The notes under the pieces are model-generated. The model worked only from the letters and a program-made list of their open reading frames with translations. It ran no database searches and had not been told where the DNA came from. Both the position numbers and the translations under genes were made by a program. From Helichrysum umbraculigerum (taxonomy: Eukaryota > Streptophyta > Magnoliopsida > Asterales > Asteraceae), in NCBI GenBank assembly GCA_949592205.1, contig CATIUR010000005.1, positions 134,375,277 through 134,439,276 of the forward strand: a DNA stretch of 64,000 nt. The letters run 5' to 3'. Positions 12,396 through 22,284 of the stretch are shown piece by piece; position 1 is the first letter of the stretch; every line of letters begins with the position of its first letter.

Positions 12396-13261
12396 TTATA
12401 AAATCCACCAAAAAACCGAATTTTTTTTTATCGAAAGTATGCCTTTAGGGACGTCAAATCGAAGATGATAAAACGCTGAAAATTATGGTGCAAGTTTCAT
12501 GATTTTTCGATTTGTCGTTTGTGAGATAATTGATGTTTGGGGTAAATGGGTTTTGTAGTATGGAACATTCTCTTTGTACATGTGGCATGATATCATTGGT
12601 TCCCTTAGTCTCACTCAAAAATCATGGTCTCATTTGATCCTTACTCTACAAAGTTAACCTCCACGATATCTGCTAAATAAGCTATACGAAGCATTTCAAG
12701 GTAAATACTTAATCAAATTTTATAGAAAAATTGATAAATGTCTTCCACATATTACACCTAAGTTCACTATAAATTAACACATCTCCTTAACATTTTTATT
12801 TTTAAAAAAAAAATCAAATTTTAAATATGTATATGAAAACAACATTATTCCAATTTATAATAATATTACCTACCTCGAGATGGTTTTATAGTTCACGTTG
12901 ACATTGATAATAAAATCGGTAAGTTGGTAACCTCGAAAAGTAGAGTATGTTGACGATCTGTATTATAAACCCTAAATACATCCCCTCTTTGTTCTATCAA
13001 TTTCTTTCGACCTTATAATTGTAGTTAAATTATACTTAAGGAAAAATAATTGACCATTACTATATAAGAAGCGAAATGTTTAACCAAATCGTGATAAGTT
13101 GAGTAACCCTTCTTTTTTATTTTTCGGAAAAATAACCGAATAAAGAAAGAGAAGTCTATATCATGTATCGATCATATGATCACTGGCAATATGTAAATTA
13201 TATGTGACCTTCCACCATTCACGTCATCCTTTTCTTATCGTTGCAAAAGGCTCGATCAATG
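12396..13261. other. Intergenic DNA, nothing recognised
   Basis: AT-rich, no coding frame, RNA gene or transposon end that I can support. Confidence 0.6.
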
Positions 13262-13267
13262 TAAGAG

Positions 13268-13464
13268 GGTGTTTGGGGCGGCGTTTGGATTTGAGCTTCT
13301 GCGTTAGCTTGCAGCTTCAAATTCATGGCTTTTTAGCTTTTAGCTTTTTAACCCTTTAAAATAGTGAAAAGCTCCTCAATCCAAACACTAAAAAAAAACT
13401 TTTATGCGTTATGATAACACAAAAGTTAAAAAGCCCTCCACTAACGCTTTCCCCAAATACCCCC
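13268..13464. mobile_element. Small TIR element (MITE), possibly hAT
   Basis: 197 bp with imperfect inverted ends (GGTGTTTGGGG ... CCCCAAATACCCC) flanked by TAAGAG on both sides (13262-13267 and 13465-13470). The interior is rich in AGCTTTT and holds no gene. The superfamily is uncertain because the duplication is only clear for 6 bp. Confidence 0.6.
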
Positions 13465-13979
13465 TAAGAGTATTATATAAACAACCATGTCGCTTAATAT
13501 TTTGACACATAACTACTCAATTGAGTGGCACCTCATCCTTTTTCTATGCTTTTTTTTTTCACCTCTATTTTATTTATTATTTGTTCAGAATAAAAGTTTG
13601 TTTAACTTTTTCAAAAAAAGTGTCAGCATCTTCATCTTTATGTACAAAAATTGTTTAACCCTTTAATAAATTTGTCACATCTACTCTTGTAACGAATCTG
13701 CATCTTTCATTACAAAATCTCTTTTTATTAAGCGTTTTCGTTTTCACATTCTATACTTTTTTTTTAGGGAAATTTGCAATTTTTGCCATCGTGGTCTTGC
13801 GTTTTGGCCGATTTTGCCACTTGAGAATTTTTTCTGCAATTTGTACCCCGTGGTTGTCAATTTCCGCAATTTGTGCCACTCTCACTAACTTTCGTTAAGT
13901 TTTCTAGTTAAATCATGTACAATGACCAAAATACCCTGTTAAATAACGTCAAATGACCAAGATACCCTCAATCTTCTTC

Positions 13980-14611
13980 TTCTTCTTTAAACATAACCCT
14001 ATCTTGAAGTTCTTCCTTTCTCTAACATATACCCAAATCAGATCTAGCAAATCTTTTTCACCAAAAATTTGTAATCAAACTTTTATAGTTTTCAAGAAAA
14101 CCTAATTTTATCCTCAACCAATAACAATAACAATTTTACCATCACAACACAAAAATCACAAAATAATCAACACAATATGTTGAAAATCACAATATCATAA
14201 TCACAAACCCAATCGCCGGAATCTGGGTTAAACTTCCAACTCCGGAGATTCTTCGGTTACTATCACCCATTGCCAGAAACGCAACGGATTTGGTTGTAAA
14301 AACTCCGAACGATCGTCATCTTTGGCACCAACCACCGGATCTACACACCTTACCGCGGCATCAAAACAACTATAATTCCTTTGTTGTTAGCGTTAAATCT
14401 GCCGGAAAACACAACCGATTGCATTCTTGTTCCATTTCGGCTATTTCGCAATTCCAAGCACCACCATTAGATCCTACGGTGTGGGTTTTTTCAACAAAAG
14501 CTCCATTTTTCCGGCCAAACAAACCCGTATTCCAGAGGCCGTTTGTTTCACCAGAAATAGTAGATCCGATGGGTTTATCATAGCTGCAGCGCCGAGATTA
14601 GTGGTGGTGTT
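13980..14611. other. MULE interior of unassigned origin
   Basis: Between the left inverted repeat and the subtilase fragment. Open frames exist on both strands (for example 14290-14583 +), and base composition rises as in coding DNA. I do not recognise a protein. It may be a second captured host fragment or 5' sequence of the first. Confidence 0.35.
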
Positions 14612-15096
14612 CGATTGGAGGCCGGATTCCGCCAGCGGCCTCGTGTCCTTTCGAGAAATACCTCGCTCCAACGATTTTCCGGTTACAGTTTCTAGCGGTG
14701 AATTTCACACCTGTAGGACAAACGCCTTTCCACCGCTTAGGAACAGGACCGAGATTCAGATTGGAGACACTCCGTCGCTCCGGTCAAATTCCGGTATCGA
14801 AAACGCCGATGATGACTTCGGAGCCGTAGTCCGATTCCGACCACAGACCTCGTTGATTTCGTCAGCCGACGAATTGTGGGGAACGAGTGGTGTGAAGGTC
14901 GCGTTTTCGGTCTTCAAAAACGGTTAGAACAGATGGATGTTGTTTGATGATTGAAAGTTGTTGTGGAGTTAAAGAAGCTGAGAAGCCTTTGAAAACGGTG
15001 TCGTATACGTGCAGGATTTTTGCTGAGTCGGTGAATTCGGAAGTGTACCAGTGGTAGTGAGTTGGGAAAATGGAGGGTTTGGATAACACATAATAA
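14612..15096 (-). pseudogene. Captured subtilase (SBT1-type) 5' fragment
   Basis: Read on the minus strand from the Harbinger boundary, the translation matches the start of a plant subtilisin-like serine protease. The inhibitor I9 propeptide comes first (KPSIFPTHYHWYTSEF, then HVYDTVFKGFSA, QHPSVLTVFEDR). The beginning of the peptidase S8 domain follows, with the catalytic-Asp region VIIGVFDTGI and then NCNRKIVGARYF. It is closest, from memory of the family, to SBT1.6-like proteases. Two in-frame stops (14864-14862 and 14786-14784) replace residues normally Leu and Trp. His and Ser catalytic regions are absent. It lies wholly inside the MULE inverted repeats, so it is a transduplicated, non-functional copy. 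Confidence 0.85.
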
Positions 15097-15269
15097 GACT
15101 CCTCCTTATAGCGTCGGTTGGGGAGCGTCAGTGGCAACCAACGGGACCGACGCCATAGGCACGGCCCGTCGGTGGGGGGCGTTGGTTGGGCTCGTCGGGA
15201 GAGCGACGGAAGAGAGAGAGATGGTGTGGGGTCGGGTGATCCGTTTGAGCCGAGTAAAACAAAAAAATT

Positions 15270-15619
15270 AAAAATTAAAAATTAAAAATTTAAAAAAAAC
15301 ACCCCTAAACGGTCAAAAAAATAATAATTTAATTTTAAATTTTTTTTCTTTTTCACACACTATAAATTCAAACCAAATCCAACCAATTTTTCACAACATT
15401 CACACTCCAACTTCCAAATATTCCACAACTTTATACAATTTTACTTTCAAATTTACCACTTTCAACCTATTTTTCACAACATTCACACCTTAACTTCCAA
15501 ATATTCCACAACTTCTACAATTTCTACAACTTTAATATTATTTTCATTTCATTTCTTTTACCCATTTTTTCACCACTTTTATACCAAATTCATCTACAAA
15601 AAAATACCATTTAGTTAAC
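15270..15619. other. Harbinger 5' non-coding region
   Basis: A/T-rich leader with repeated AATTAAAA and TTTCACAACATTCACAC phrases (the last twice, near 15390 and 15475). No gene. Confidence 0.5.
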
Positions 15620-15865
15620 ATATCCGGATCCGATTCCGATCGAGACGATTTAAATGACATCCTAGCCGTATACAATCCGATCGCCAACCGTATACAACAA
15701 GATACGTCATCCGATTCGGACGAGGAGACCGAAGTTACAACACGTGTTCCACGTCGGAGACGTTATTTTCAAAGAGATCGTTATGGCGCCGACGAACGTT
15801 TATATCAAGACTATTTTGCCGAGAACCCGACATTCCCGCTTGATTTCTTTCGTTGTCGCTTTCGG

Positions 15866-16933
15866 ATGAGTCGGCCATTGTTTATACATTTATGCCAAGG
15901 TATCTTATCGTACTCTCACCTTCCGATACCCCCTTACTTTTCTTTTTTCCATCAAGGTCAAGACGCAACCGGAAAGCCCGGATTTAATGTTTTCCAAAAA
16001 GTCACGTCGGCCTTACGGCAAATGGCTTACGGTTGTGCCGCCGACGCATTCGATGAGTACTTACATATGGGTCAAAAAACATCATACGATTGTTTGGACA
16101 ACTTTTGTAAATGTATTTTTCATTTGTATTCACGTGAATATTTAAGAAAACCAACACTCCATGATGTGCAACGATTGCATCAACGTCATGCGGAACTACA
16201 TGGTTTTCCGGGTATGCTTGGAAGTATTGATTGTATGCACTGGGCTTGGAGAAATTGCCCAATCGCATGGCAAGGTCAATACACTCGGGGTGATCACGGC
16301 TATCCAACAATCATGCTTGAAGCCGTTGCCTCCTATGATTTGTGGATTTGGCACGCTTTCTTTGGTCCTGCCGGATCGAACAACGACATCAACGTTCTCA
16401 ATGAATCTGATTTATTCCAAGACTTACTACAAGATCGAGCTCCTCAAGTCAACTTCACTATTGCCGGTCAACAATTCAACAAAGGGTATTATCTCGGCGA
16501 TGGAATATATCTGGAATGGTCGACGATTGTGAAGTCGTTCAAGTATCCGTTGACAGAAGCCGAGTCAAGGTTCAAGAGGTACCAAGAATCGGCAAGGAAA
16601 GATGTGGAACGGGCAATCGGGGTACTTCAAGGCCGTTGGCAAATCTTGAAAAACCCCGCTAGACCATATAGCATCAACAAAATACGGCGAATCATGTATT
16701 GTTTTGTAGTTTTACACAACATGATAATCGAAGACAATGGACGCAATATGTGTACACACGAGGAAGAGTATTGGACAAACCCGAAAAATCTACCTCAACG
16801 AACGTGGGAAGAAAGGGTAGCGGTGCAACTACGTATGGATAAAGAATTGCGTGACCGTGTCGTGCATCATCATCTTCGCGATGCCCTCATCGAACACATT
16901 TCGAGCCTCCCACCAAATTTCCGAGGGCGTTAG
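15866..16933 (+). CDS. PIF/Harbinger transposase (HARBI1/ALP1-like nuclease)
   Basis: 355 codons from the first ATG. The DDE_Tnp_4 nuclease domain is complete with all three catalytic acids visible: D122 in GSIDCMHW, D212 in LGDGIY and E248 in ARKDVERAIGV. The D-D spacing is 90 and the D-E spacing 36 residues. The domain would cut and paste the element ends; plant members act in the nucleus with a Myb-like partner. The same frame stays open upstream to 15620 with convincing family sequence (DYFAENPTFPLDFFRCRFRM), where ATA stands at the place a start codon would be expected. The real protein was therefore probably about 437 residues and has lost its ATG. The partner gene is not in this copy. 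Confidence 0.8.
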   Translation: MSRPLFIHLCQGILSYSHLPIPPYFSFFHQGQDATGKPGFNVFQKVTSALRQMAYGCAADAFDEYLHMGQKTSYDCLDNFCKCIFHLYSREYLRKPTLHDVQRLHQRHAELHGFPGMLGSIDCMHWAWRNCPIAWQGQYTRGDHGYPTIMLEAVASYDLWIWHAFFGPAGSNNDINVLNESDLFQDLLQDRAPQVNFTIAGQQFNKGYYLGDGIYLEWSTIVKSFKYPLTEAESRFKRYQESARKDVERAIGVLQGRWQILKNPARPYSINKIRRIMYCFVVLHNMIIEDNGRNMCTHEEEYWTNPKNLPQRTWEERVAVQLRMDKELRDRVVHHHLRDALIEHISSLPPNFRGR

Positions 16934-17482
16934 CTAATTTTAATTTCTTATTAATAAATGTATTTTTTTTAGGATTTGTAATATTTTTAATTTCTTTTTA
17001 ATTAATGTAATTTTTTTTTTTAGGATTTGTAATATTTTATTTTAAATTAATGTAATGTTTTTAGTTTTAATTTAAATGTGTTATTTAAGTTTTGTATTAA
17101 ATAAATAGATTAAATAGTGTGTGGGGCCCTGAAAATAAGGGAAGTGATGTTGCTGTTGGCAGTGGAGTGTCAGTTTGGGGAAAAGCTGACGTGGCGCTGA
17201 GCTGGCAGGCAACTGATGCGTCAGTTTGCGTCACCATTGGGAGGAGTCTAAGCCTCATTTGTAAGATTATATTTTGATCATTGTATTTAAAATAAAATAG
17301 AAGGGTAGTTTGGTCATTTTATGTGACTTAACGGAGAAAGTTAACGAAAGTTAGTGAGAGTGGCACAAATTGCGAAAATTGACAACCACGAGGTACAAAT
17401 TGCAGAAAAAATTCTCAAGTGGCAAAATAGGCCAAAACGCAAGACCACGATGGCAAAAATTGCAAATTTCCCTTTTTTTTTA

Positions 17483-18454
17483 CATATTTAATCTCTTTTC
17501 AAGCAAACTTTTCGACTTTATCAATCTATATTTCTCTTTCGATCGTTAAAAAGATAATATTATCTAAAATGTAGACTCGAATCACTCAACGTTTTTTAAT
17601 TACTCATATTTTTGGAATTTTATTTTCTAGCATACGTTTTCACTTTCTAATTTTGTAATTCTATGAGAATTGTCAAAAAGGCAAGGATCGTTTAGAATAC
17701 ATTGTAGTTTATTTTCGCTTTATTACAATTATCAACTTTGAACATATTTAGTATTTACATGTACCATCGTAAAAATGAACATTAACCTTTTCGAGAGTGG
17801 ACAGTGCATCGCACGGCCTAAATGATTAACTAGTTATGCCCATAAGATAACAATTAAGAAAATTTTCATTGAACGGGCATGTAGTTATATTAATATCTAC
17901 ATTATTTATGCTCATGGCTTAGATTTTTATAAATACGTGGTGTGTAGTAGATGAGATTAACTAATTGGGCATTATTCAAGTGGTACTCTCACAACAAACG
18001 CCCAGACCTTACATATATGAACTATAGGTAAGGAGTTCGAATCCTTGCCTTAACATATGTGGGTGATTTGTGGACAGTTGATTTGCCGGACGTTGATACT
18101 CATTGCAGGTGGGGTGGACGCGTACTATTTAAATATGATACGAGAGTCAGAGTACCTTCCAAATTACCCTTTTTTTTCCCCTTATTTTTTAATTAAGAAA
18201 GCTCTACCCATATATGCACATACGCACTGTGTATTTATTAAGTGATTCTCACACCACATTTTTTTAATAAATATATACACCACATACTATGTACGAGGGT
18301 GTAGTACTTTATGCATTCGGTATAGTTATTTTATGTTTTATAAATTAAAAATGTGGTGTAAAGATCAATACATTTACAAAAAAAAAGATATTTTTGTAAT
18401 GATTCGTGATCACATTAAAAAGCAGAGACGTTGATACTCATTCGTGATCCATAT
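17483..18454. other. Intergenic DNA
   Basis: AT-rich, no gene recognised apart from the possible SINE head listed separately. Confidence 0.5.
17970..18060 (+). repeat. Possible tRNA-derived SINE head
   Basis: An A-box-like TTCAAGTGGTA (near 17977) and a B-box-like GAGTTCGAATCC (near 18032) occur in the right order. The spacing is longer than in a tRNA. No 3' tail or target duplication was identified. Confidence 0.3.
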
Positions 18455-19105
18455 GAGAAAATTACTCATATGGACGGTCAACACATATGTTGACCTTAAA
18501 TAGACCGTGTCAGAAAAAGTTTTTCCAAACTAAACCATGATTTCGCCGAAATAGACAAGTTGGTAGGCGAAGTAGGCGAAATAGTTTGAACCCATAAATC
18601 ATTGACAACTGTCCCTTAATTTCGCCGGTCAAAAAACAACTTTTAGCCGAAATTCAATTGAAAAAAAAATTAATATATCGCCTACACCTTTTGATATATC
18701 GCCTACACCTTTTAGCCGAAATTCATTGTAATATTCAATTGAAAAAAAATTTAGCCGAACATTTTGATTTAGCCGAAATTGGCTTTTAGGCTAAATATGT
18801 TTACATGTAGGCGATGGTAGAGTTTCGCCGAAATGGTGATTTTCGGCGAATTTTTTTAGGCGTTATTTGTCATTTTGAATTCTTTTGAGTTTCGGCGATA
18901 TGTTTTTTGACCAGCGAATTTTTTGTTTGACCGGCGAAACTATTCGGACACTTGGCAATCAACTAGTGGTCTACACTATTTCGCCTACTTCGCCTACCAA
19001 CTTGTCTATTTCGGCGAAATCATGGTTTAGTTTGGAAAAACTTTTTCTGACACGGTCTATTTAACGTCAACATATATGTTGACCGTCCATATGAGTAATT
19101 TTCTC
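18455..19105. mobile_element. Fold-back element rich in TTCGGCGAA motifs
   Basis: 651 bp. The outer ~140 bp on each side are almost perfect inverted repeats beginning GAGAAAATTACTCATATGG. The arms and interior hold many TTTCGCCGAAA/TTTCGGCG and GGCGAAGTAGGCG motifs. The end resembles non-autonomous MULE-type fold-backs, but I found no target duplication, so the superfamily is open. No coding content. Confidence 0.75.
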
Positions 19106-19321
19106 TAAAAGGCATCAACGCCAATCTTTATGGTTATATTATTATTCCATGTTAATGTTAATTAATCTTAATGGCGGGCCTATATAACAACGTGTGTACA
19201 GTGTACGGATATGTATTCTAACAAATTTTCTTATACACGTAAAATTATATCTTAATCTTAATTCTATATAAATAAAATAATTGTCACTTTTATATTTTTA
19301 TAAATAAATAAAATATATAGT

Positions 19322-19323
<2 letters not shown>

Positions 19324-19358
<35 letters not shown>

Positions 19359-19383
19359 TAATAATAATGATAATAATAATAAG
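19324..19383. repeat. (AAT)n microsatellite
   Basis: About 60 bp of AAT units with two GAT interruptions. Confidence 0.95.
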
Positions 19384-19471
19384 GTACAAATCCACCGATG
19401 CTCCTTATCAACTTATGAGTTTGCAACCGATCTGGTTGTATTTGGAATTTTTCAATCTATTTGGGTGGCAC

Positions 19472-19654
19472 TAGGGGCGGAGTTAGGATTTAGAAGTAGG
19501 GGGGCAAAAAAAAATTTAATTATTTGTTCATGTTTTCGGGAGGCAAAACTTACGAAATATCGCAAATACCCTTAGAAATTTTTCTTTTTTACATGATTTG
19601 AGAATTCTTGGAGGGGCAGCTGCCCCCCATGCCCCCCCTCTACCTCCGCCTCTG
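19472..19654. mobile_element. hAT-type MITE, copy 1
   Basis: 183 bp, ends TAGGGGCGGAG ... CCTCCGCCTCTG, flanked by the 8-bp duplication GGTGGCAC (19464-19471; 19655-19662). G/C-rich ends (GGGGGGC ... GCCCCCC) enclose an AT-rich middle. Same family as the elements at 43515 and 48517. Confidence 0.85.
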
Positions 19655-20396
19655 GGTGGCACTACAATAAATGAAAATATTATTTTATATGCTTATAAAT
19701 TTGGTATAGATCATTATTTAAACATATAAATAACAATAAAAATCATTATCAAGTTGATGATTAATATTTACATTTTTCTCGGTGGATCTTCTTCTTAATT
19801 TTATTTTATAACACAAAAGAAGAATAGAAGTGTTTCGTACGATTAGGGTTGCATCAATTTTTATGCAGGTTACCTAATTGCTAATTGCTAATTAAATAAT
19901 TAATTAACAGGTTAACTTGAAATTTCAAAACTTACTATTCAAATGTGAATTGTACGTCAAAGTAACATACGCTAATGACGTACATGACATTATCAAATGA
20001 AAATAATGACGTGTTTCATGATTGTTATCACCTTGAGAAAACAACAATCAATTAACTTAGTAAAAAACTTATTGATCTCTATTATACATTCAACATTACC
20101 TAACAACGTTAAGGTCGTGAGTTCAAGTTCTGAAGTTTTGAAATATGTAACTACTTGTATTTCTAACAAAAATACTAATTTTTATTTTACTATCTTCACT
20201 AGCAAAATTAACATGTATACCGATGAATTTGTCTAGTACATTATTGGGTACCCTACATCATTATAAAGACATACATTTTCAGATCCGGACGCTCGTATTG
20301 GTTAGAGTTTGTGTGACAGTAAACTAAGACCTCCTCATAGATTAGTCGGCCATCGATTATTATAATTTTTCAAAATAATATAATAATATTGTTTCA
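19655..20396. other. Intergenic DNA
   Basis: AT-rich. A B-box-like GTGAGTTCAAGTTC near 20118 may be an old SINE scrap. Nothing else supported. Confidence 0.5.
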
Positions 20397-20404
20397 ATTT
20401 CGTC

Positions 20405-20566
20405 CAATGTTTTAAAAACCAGTTGAACCGGATCCAGACATAAAACCGGTTCGATTCATATAGCACAAAATGAGCGGTTCGACCGGATACCAAACCGGTT
20501 AAACCGGATTGAACCGGATCCGGACATAAATCCGGTTCACTCAAAAAATCGATTTTTAAAACATTG
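20405..20566. mobile_element. hAT-type MITE with AACCGG-rich interior
   Basis: 162 bp, ends CAATGTTTTAAAAA ... TTTTTAAAACATTG, 8-bp target duplication ATTTCGTC (20397-20404; 20567-20574). The interior repeats AACCGGTT/AACCGGAT. Its termini resemble the larger element at 27899-28403. Confidence 0.85.
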
Positions 20567-20987
20567 ATTTCGTCACGAAATCTTTTGACTATATATATAT
20601 ATATAGCCAAAAGTAGAATCAATATCACTAACTACTCCATACATATTTAAAAAAAAATCTATAATCTTCTATAATAATAATATTATATGAGCTATATAAC
20701 TTTTTAACTAGAAATTAAGAAAAATAAATAATAAATCTACATAAATAAAGAATATTCAGGACCCTAGACGATCAGATCCCTCCCATACGTTAAACCCTGA
20801 ACGTAACTACCCAGATATTTACACGTTACTATCTCTGCAATCCATTTTTCAAAATTCCATTAAATTCAATCCCCACCTTCTTTTTCTTTCTTTTCAAATT
20901 TAACAAAATCAAAATTAAGAATAAGAAATATACGATTTTTGATTCAAATCGATTCTGAACACTGTTCGAGCACCACAAGTAGATCAG

Positions 20988-22016
20988 GTAAATTCTCAGT
21001 TCTATTGTTAGTTTTGTATAGAATTTTTTATGTAATTTCTGTTAGCTAATTGCGAGTCAACTGTTTCCGATCGGATCTAAGTCTATAATTAGACTCGTTT
21101 TGTGTATAATTGTTGATTGCGTGTATTAAACGTTTGTTTCCATTGATTGAAACTAGAATTACGGTGATTGTTTATGAATTCTAGCAATTAATTTTATGAA
21201 GTTAGGGTTTCTAGGTTCTTGAACGCTAGTTTTCTTGTGTTTTTGGTTCATATGGTTTTGTTGACTTTTTTTGAACCTTTATATGTGTTTCGATGATGCT
21301 AATGAACTGTTAATTGTAAAGCAATGCAGAAGATGAAAAAAATGATATAATCTGTTAAAATCTTTGTTACTTGACAAAAAGTGTGATGTACAAGGCTTAT
21401 CTCATTTACCGGTTTGCCGAAAGTAGTAGAGTATAGTGTTTCTTTTGTTTTTTTTGCAAAAAGTACGGTTTGCTTGTTAGTAAAAAGTAAAAACCATGTA
21501 ATATGTACCCTCAGCGTGTAGCAGAAGTAGTTCCGAAAATTGGGGCTTTTGGATGTTTCTATGGTTTCGATCTGCATATGAGCCAAGGAGAAACTTGGTT
21601 TTATCCAAAAAAAAATCCCTATTGAGGTTGGATCAGTTGGTTGGACCACCATCTTAGAGTGCAGTTGGCTGAGCTTGATTTACCTCTCACATGACGGGAT
21701 AGGGGTGGGGTCTGGTGTGGGTCGGTTGGGGTTGCCAGAATTTCGCCGTTTTAAAAGACTATGTAGAAATTTAGAATGGTTTGCAATATATATGAACGAA
21801 TTAACTGAAAATTCTGTTTGTGTTTTTGTGTGTGATTAGAAGGTAGACTCATATCTCAAGTATTCTTTAACTTATATTTGACATGATCTTTCTTGTTTTA
21901 TAAGGCTAAACACTTTGTCTGTGTAAATTTTTGTTTTCAAGCTTGGGTTGGTTATAAACTCGTGAAGATTTCAAGTGTATTTGTATTTCAAACATTCTCT
22001 TGTTGATTTTCCACAG
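20988..22016 (+). other. Predicted 5'-UTR intron of the CIPK15-like gene
   Basis: Donor AGATCAG/GTAAAT at 20987/20988 and acceptor TTGATTTTCCACAG/AGAG at 22016/22017, a T-rich interior and a pyrimidine-rich leader just upstream (20870-20900). Inferred from splice-site consensus only. Confidence 0.55.
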
Positions 22017-22040
22017 AGAGAAGCCGGGGAATGCTGAAAG

Positions 22041-22223
22041 ATGTGCGTGAAGGTTCAGAAGCCTTCTTCTGAAGATCACCGTGATTCTGCCTCTTTTCAG
22101 CTAACCATCTTCATTCTCGATGAGACTGGTTACATTGTGTCCAGCTCATCAGATTCCTGTGCCACAACCCAAGGTTACATTACGGGTGATTCTTTGGTGC
22201 ATCATCTGTGTGAAGACGGTTGA
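22041..22223 (+). CDS. 60-codon upstream ORF in the CIPK15-like leader
   Basis: An ATG-initiated frame of 60 codons ends 61 bases before the kinase ATG at 22285. Translation begins MCVKVQKPSSEDHR and has a Ser/Thr-rich centre. I recognise no domain. A shorter upstream ORF (22031-22072) overlaps its start in another frame. If translated, these would lower kinase translation. It could also be chance, or an unrecognised exon. Confidence 0.3.
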   Translation: MCVKVQKPSSEDHRDSASFQLTIFILDETGYIVSSSSDSCATTQGYITGDSLVHHLCEDG

Positions 22224-22284
22224 GCTGCTTCATTAGGAAAACTCCTTAGTAAGATCTTTTAGTTTTGTGTTTAAGATACAATAT

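Larger units (their letters stand above)
15097..17248 (+). mobile_element. PIF/Harbinger DNA transposon nested in the MULE
   Basis: 2152 bp with terminal inverted repeat GACTCCTCC ... GGAGGAGTC and the 3-bp target duplication TAA (15094-15096; 17249-17251), both typical of PIF/Harbinger. It carries one transposase frame. I see no second, Myb-like ORF that autonomous members normally encode. It splits the captured subtilase fragment from the right end of the MULE, so it inserted later. Confidence 0.9.
13767..17472. mobile_element. Mutator-like element with captured subtilase fragment
   Basis: Long terminal inverted repeats of about 175 bp (13767-13944 and 17292-17472) start GGGAAATTTGCAATTTTTGC and match over nearly their whole length. 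The flanks are TTTTTTTTTA on both sides (13757-13766; 17473-17482), consistent with the 9-10-bp duplication of MULEs. There is no MULE transposase. Inside is a piece of a subtilisin-like protease gene (Pack-MULE type) and a later PIF/Harbinger insertion (15097-17248). Without that insertion the element would be about 1.55 kb. Confidence 0.85.

Noticed and set aside
14427..14927. 166-codon plus-strand frame in the MULE
   Set aside because: Mostly antisense to the captured subtilase fragment; no recognised domain.
20335..20628. 97-codon minus-strand frame
   Set aside because: Covers a hAT-type MITE; no protein family.
22267..22284. Upstream extension of the CIPK15-like frame
   Set aside because: Begins at GTG; family members begin close to the KGSVLM motif, consistent with ATG at 22285 or 22294.
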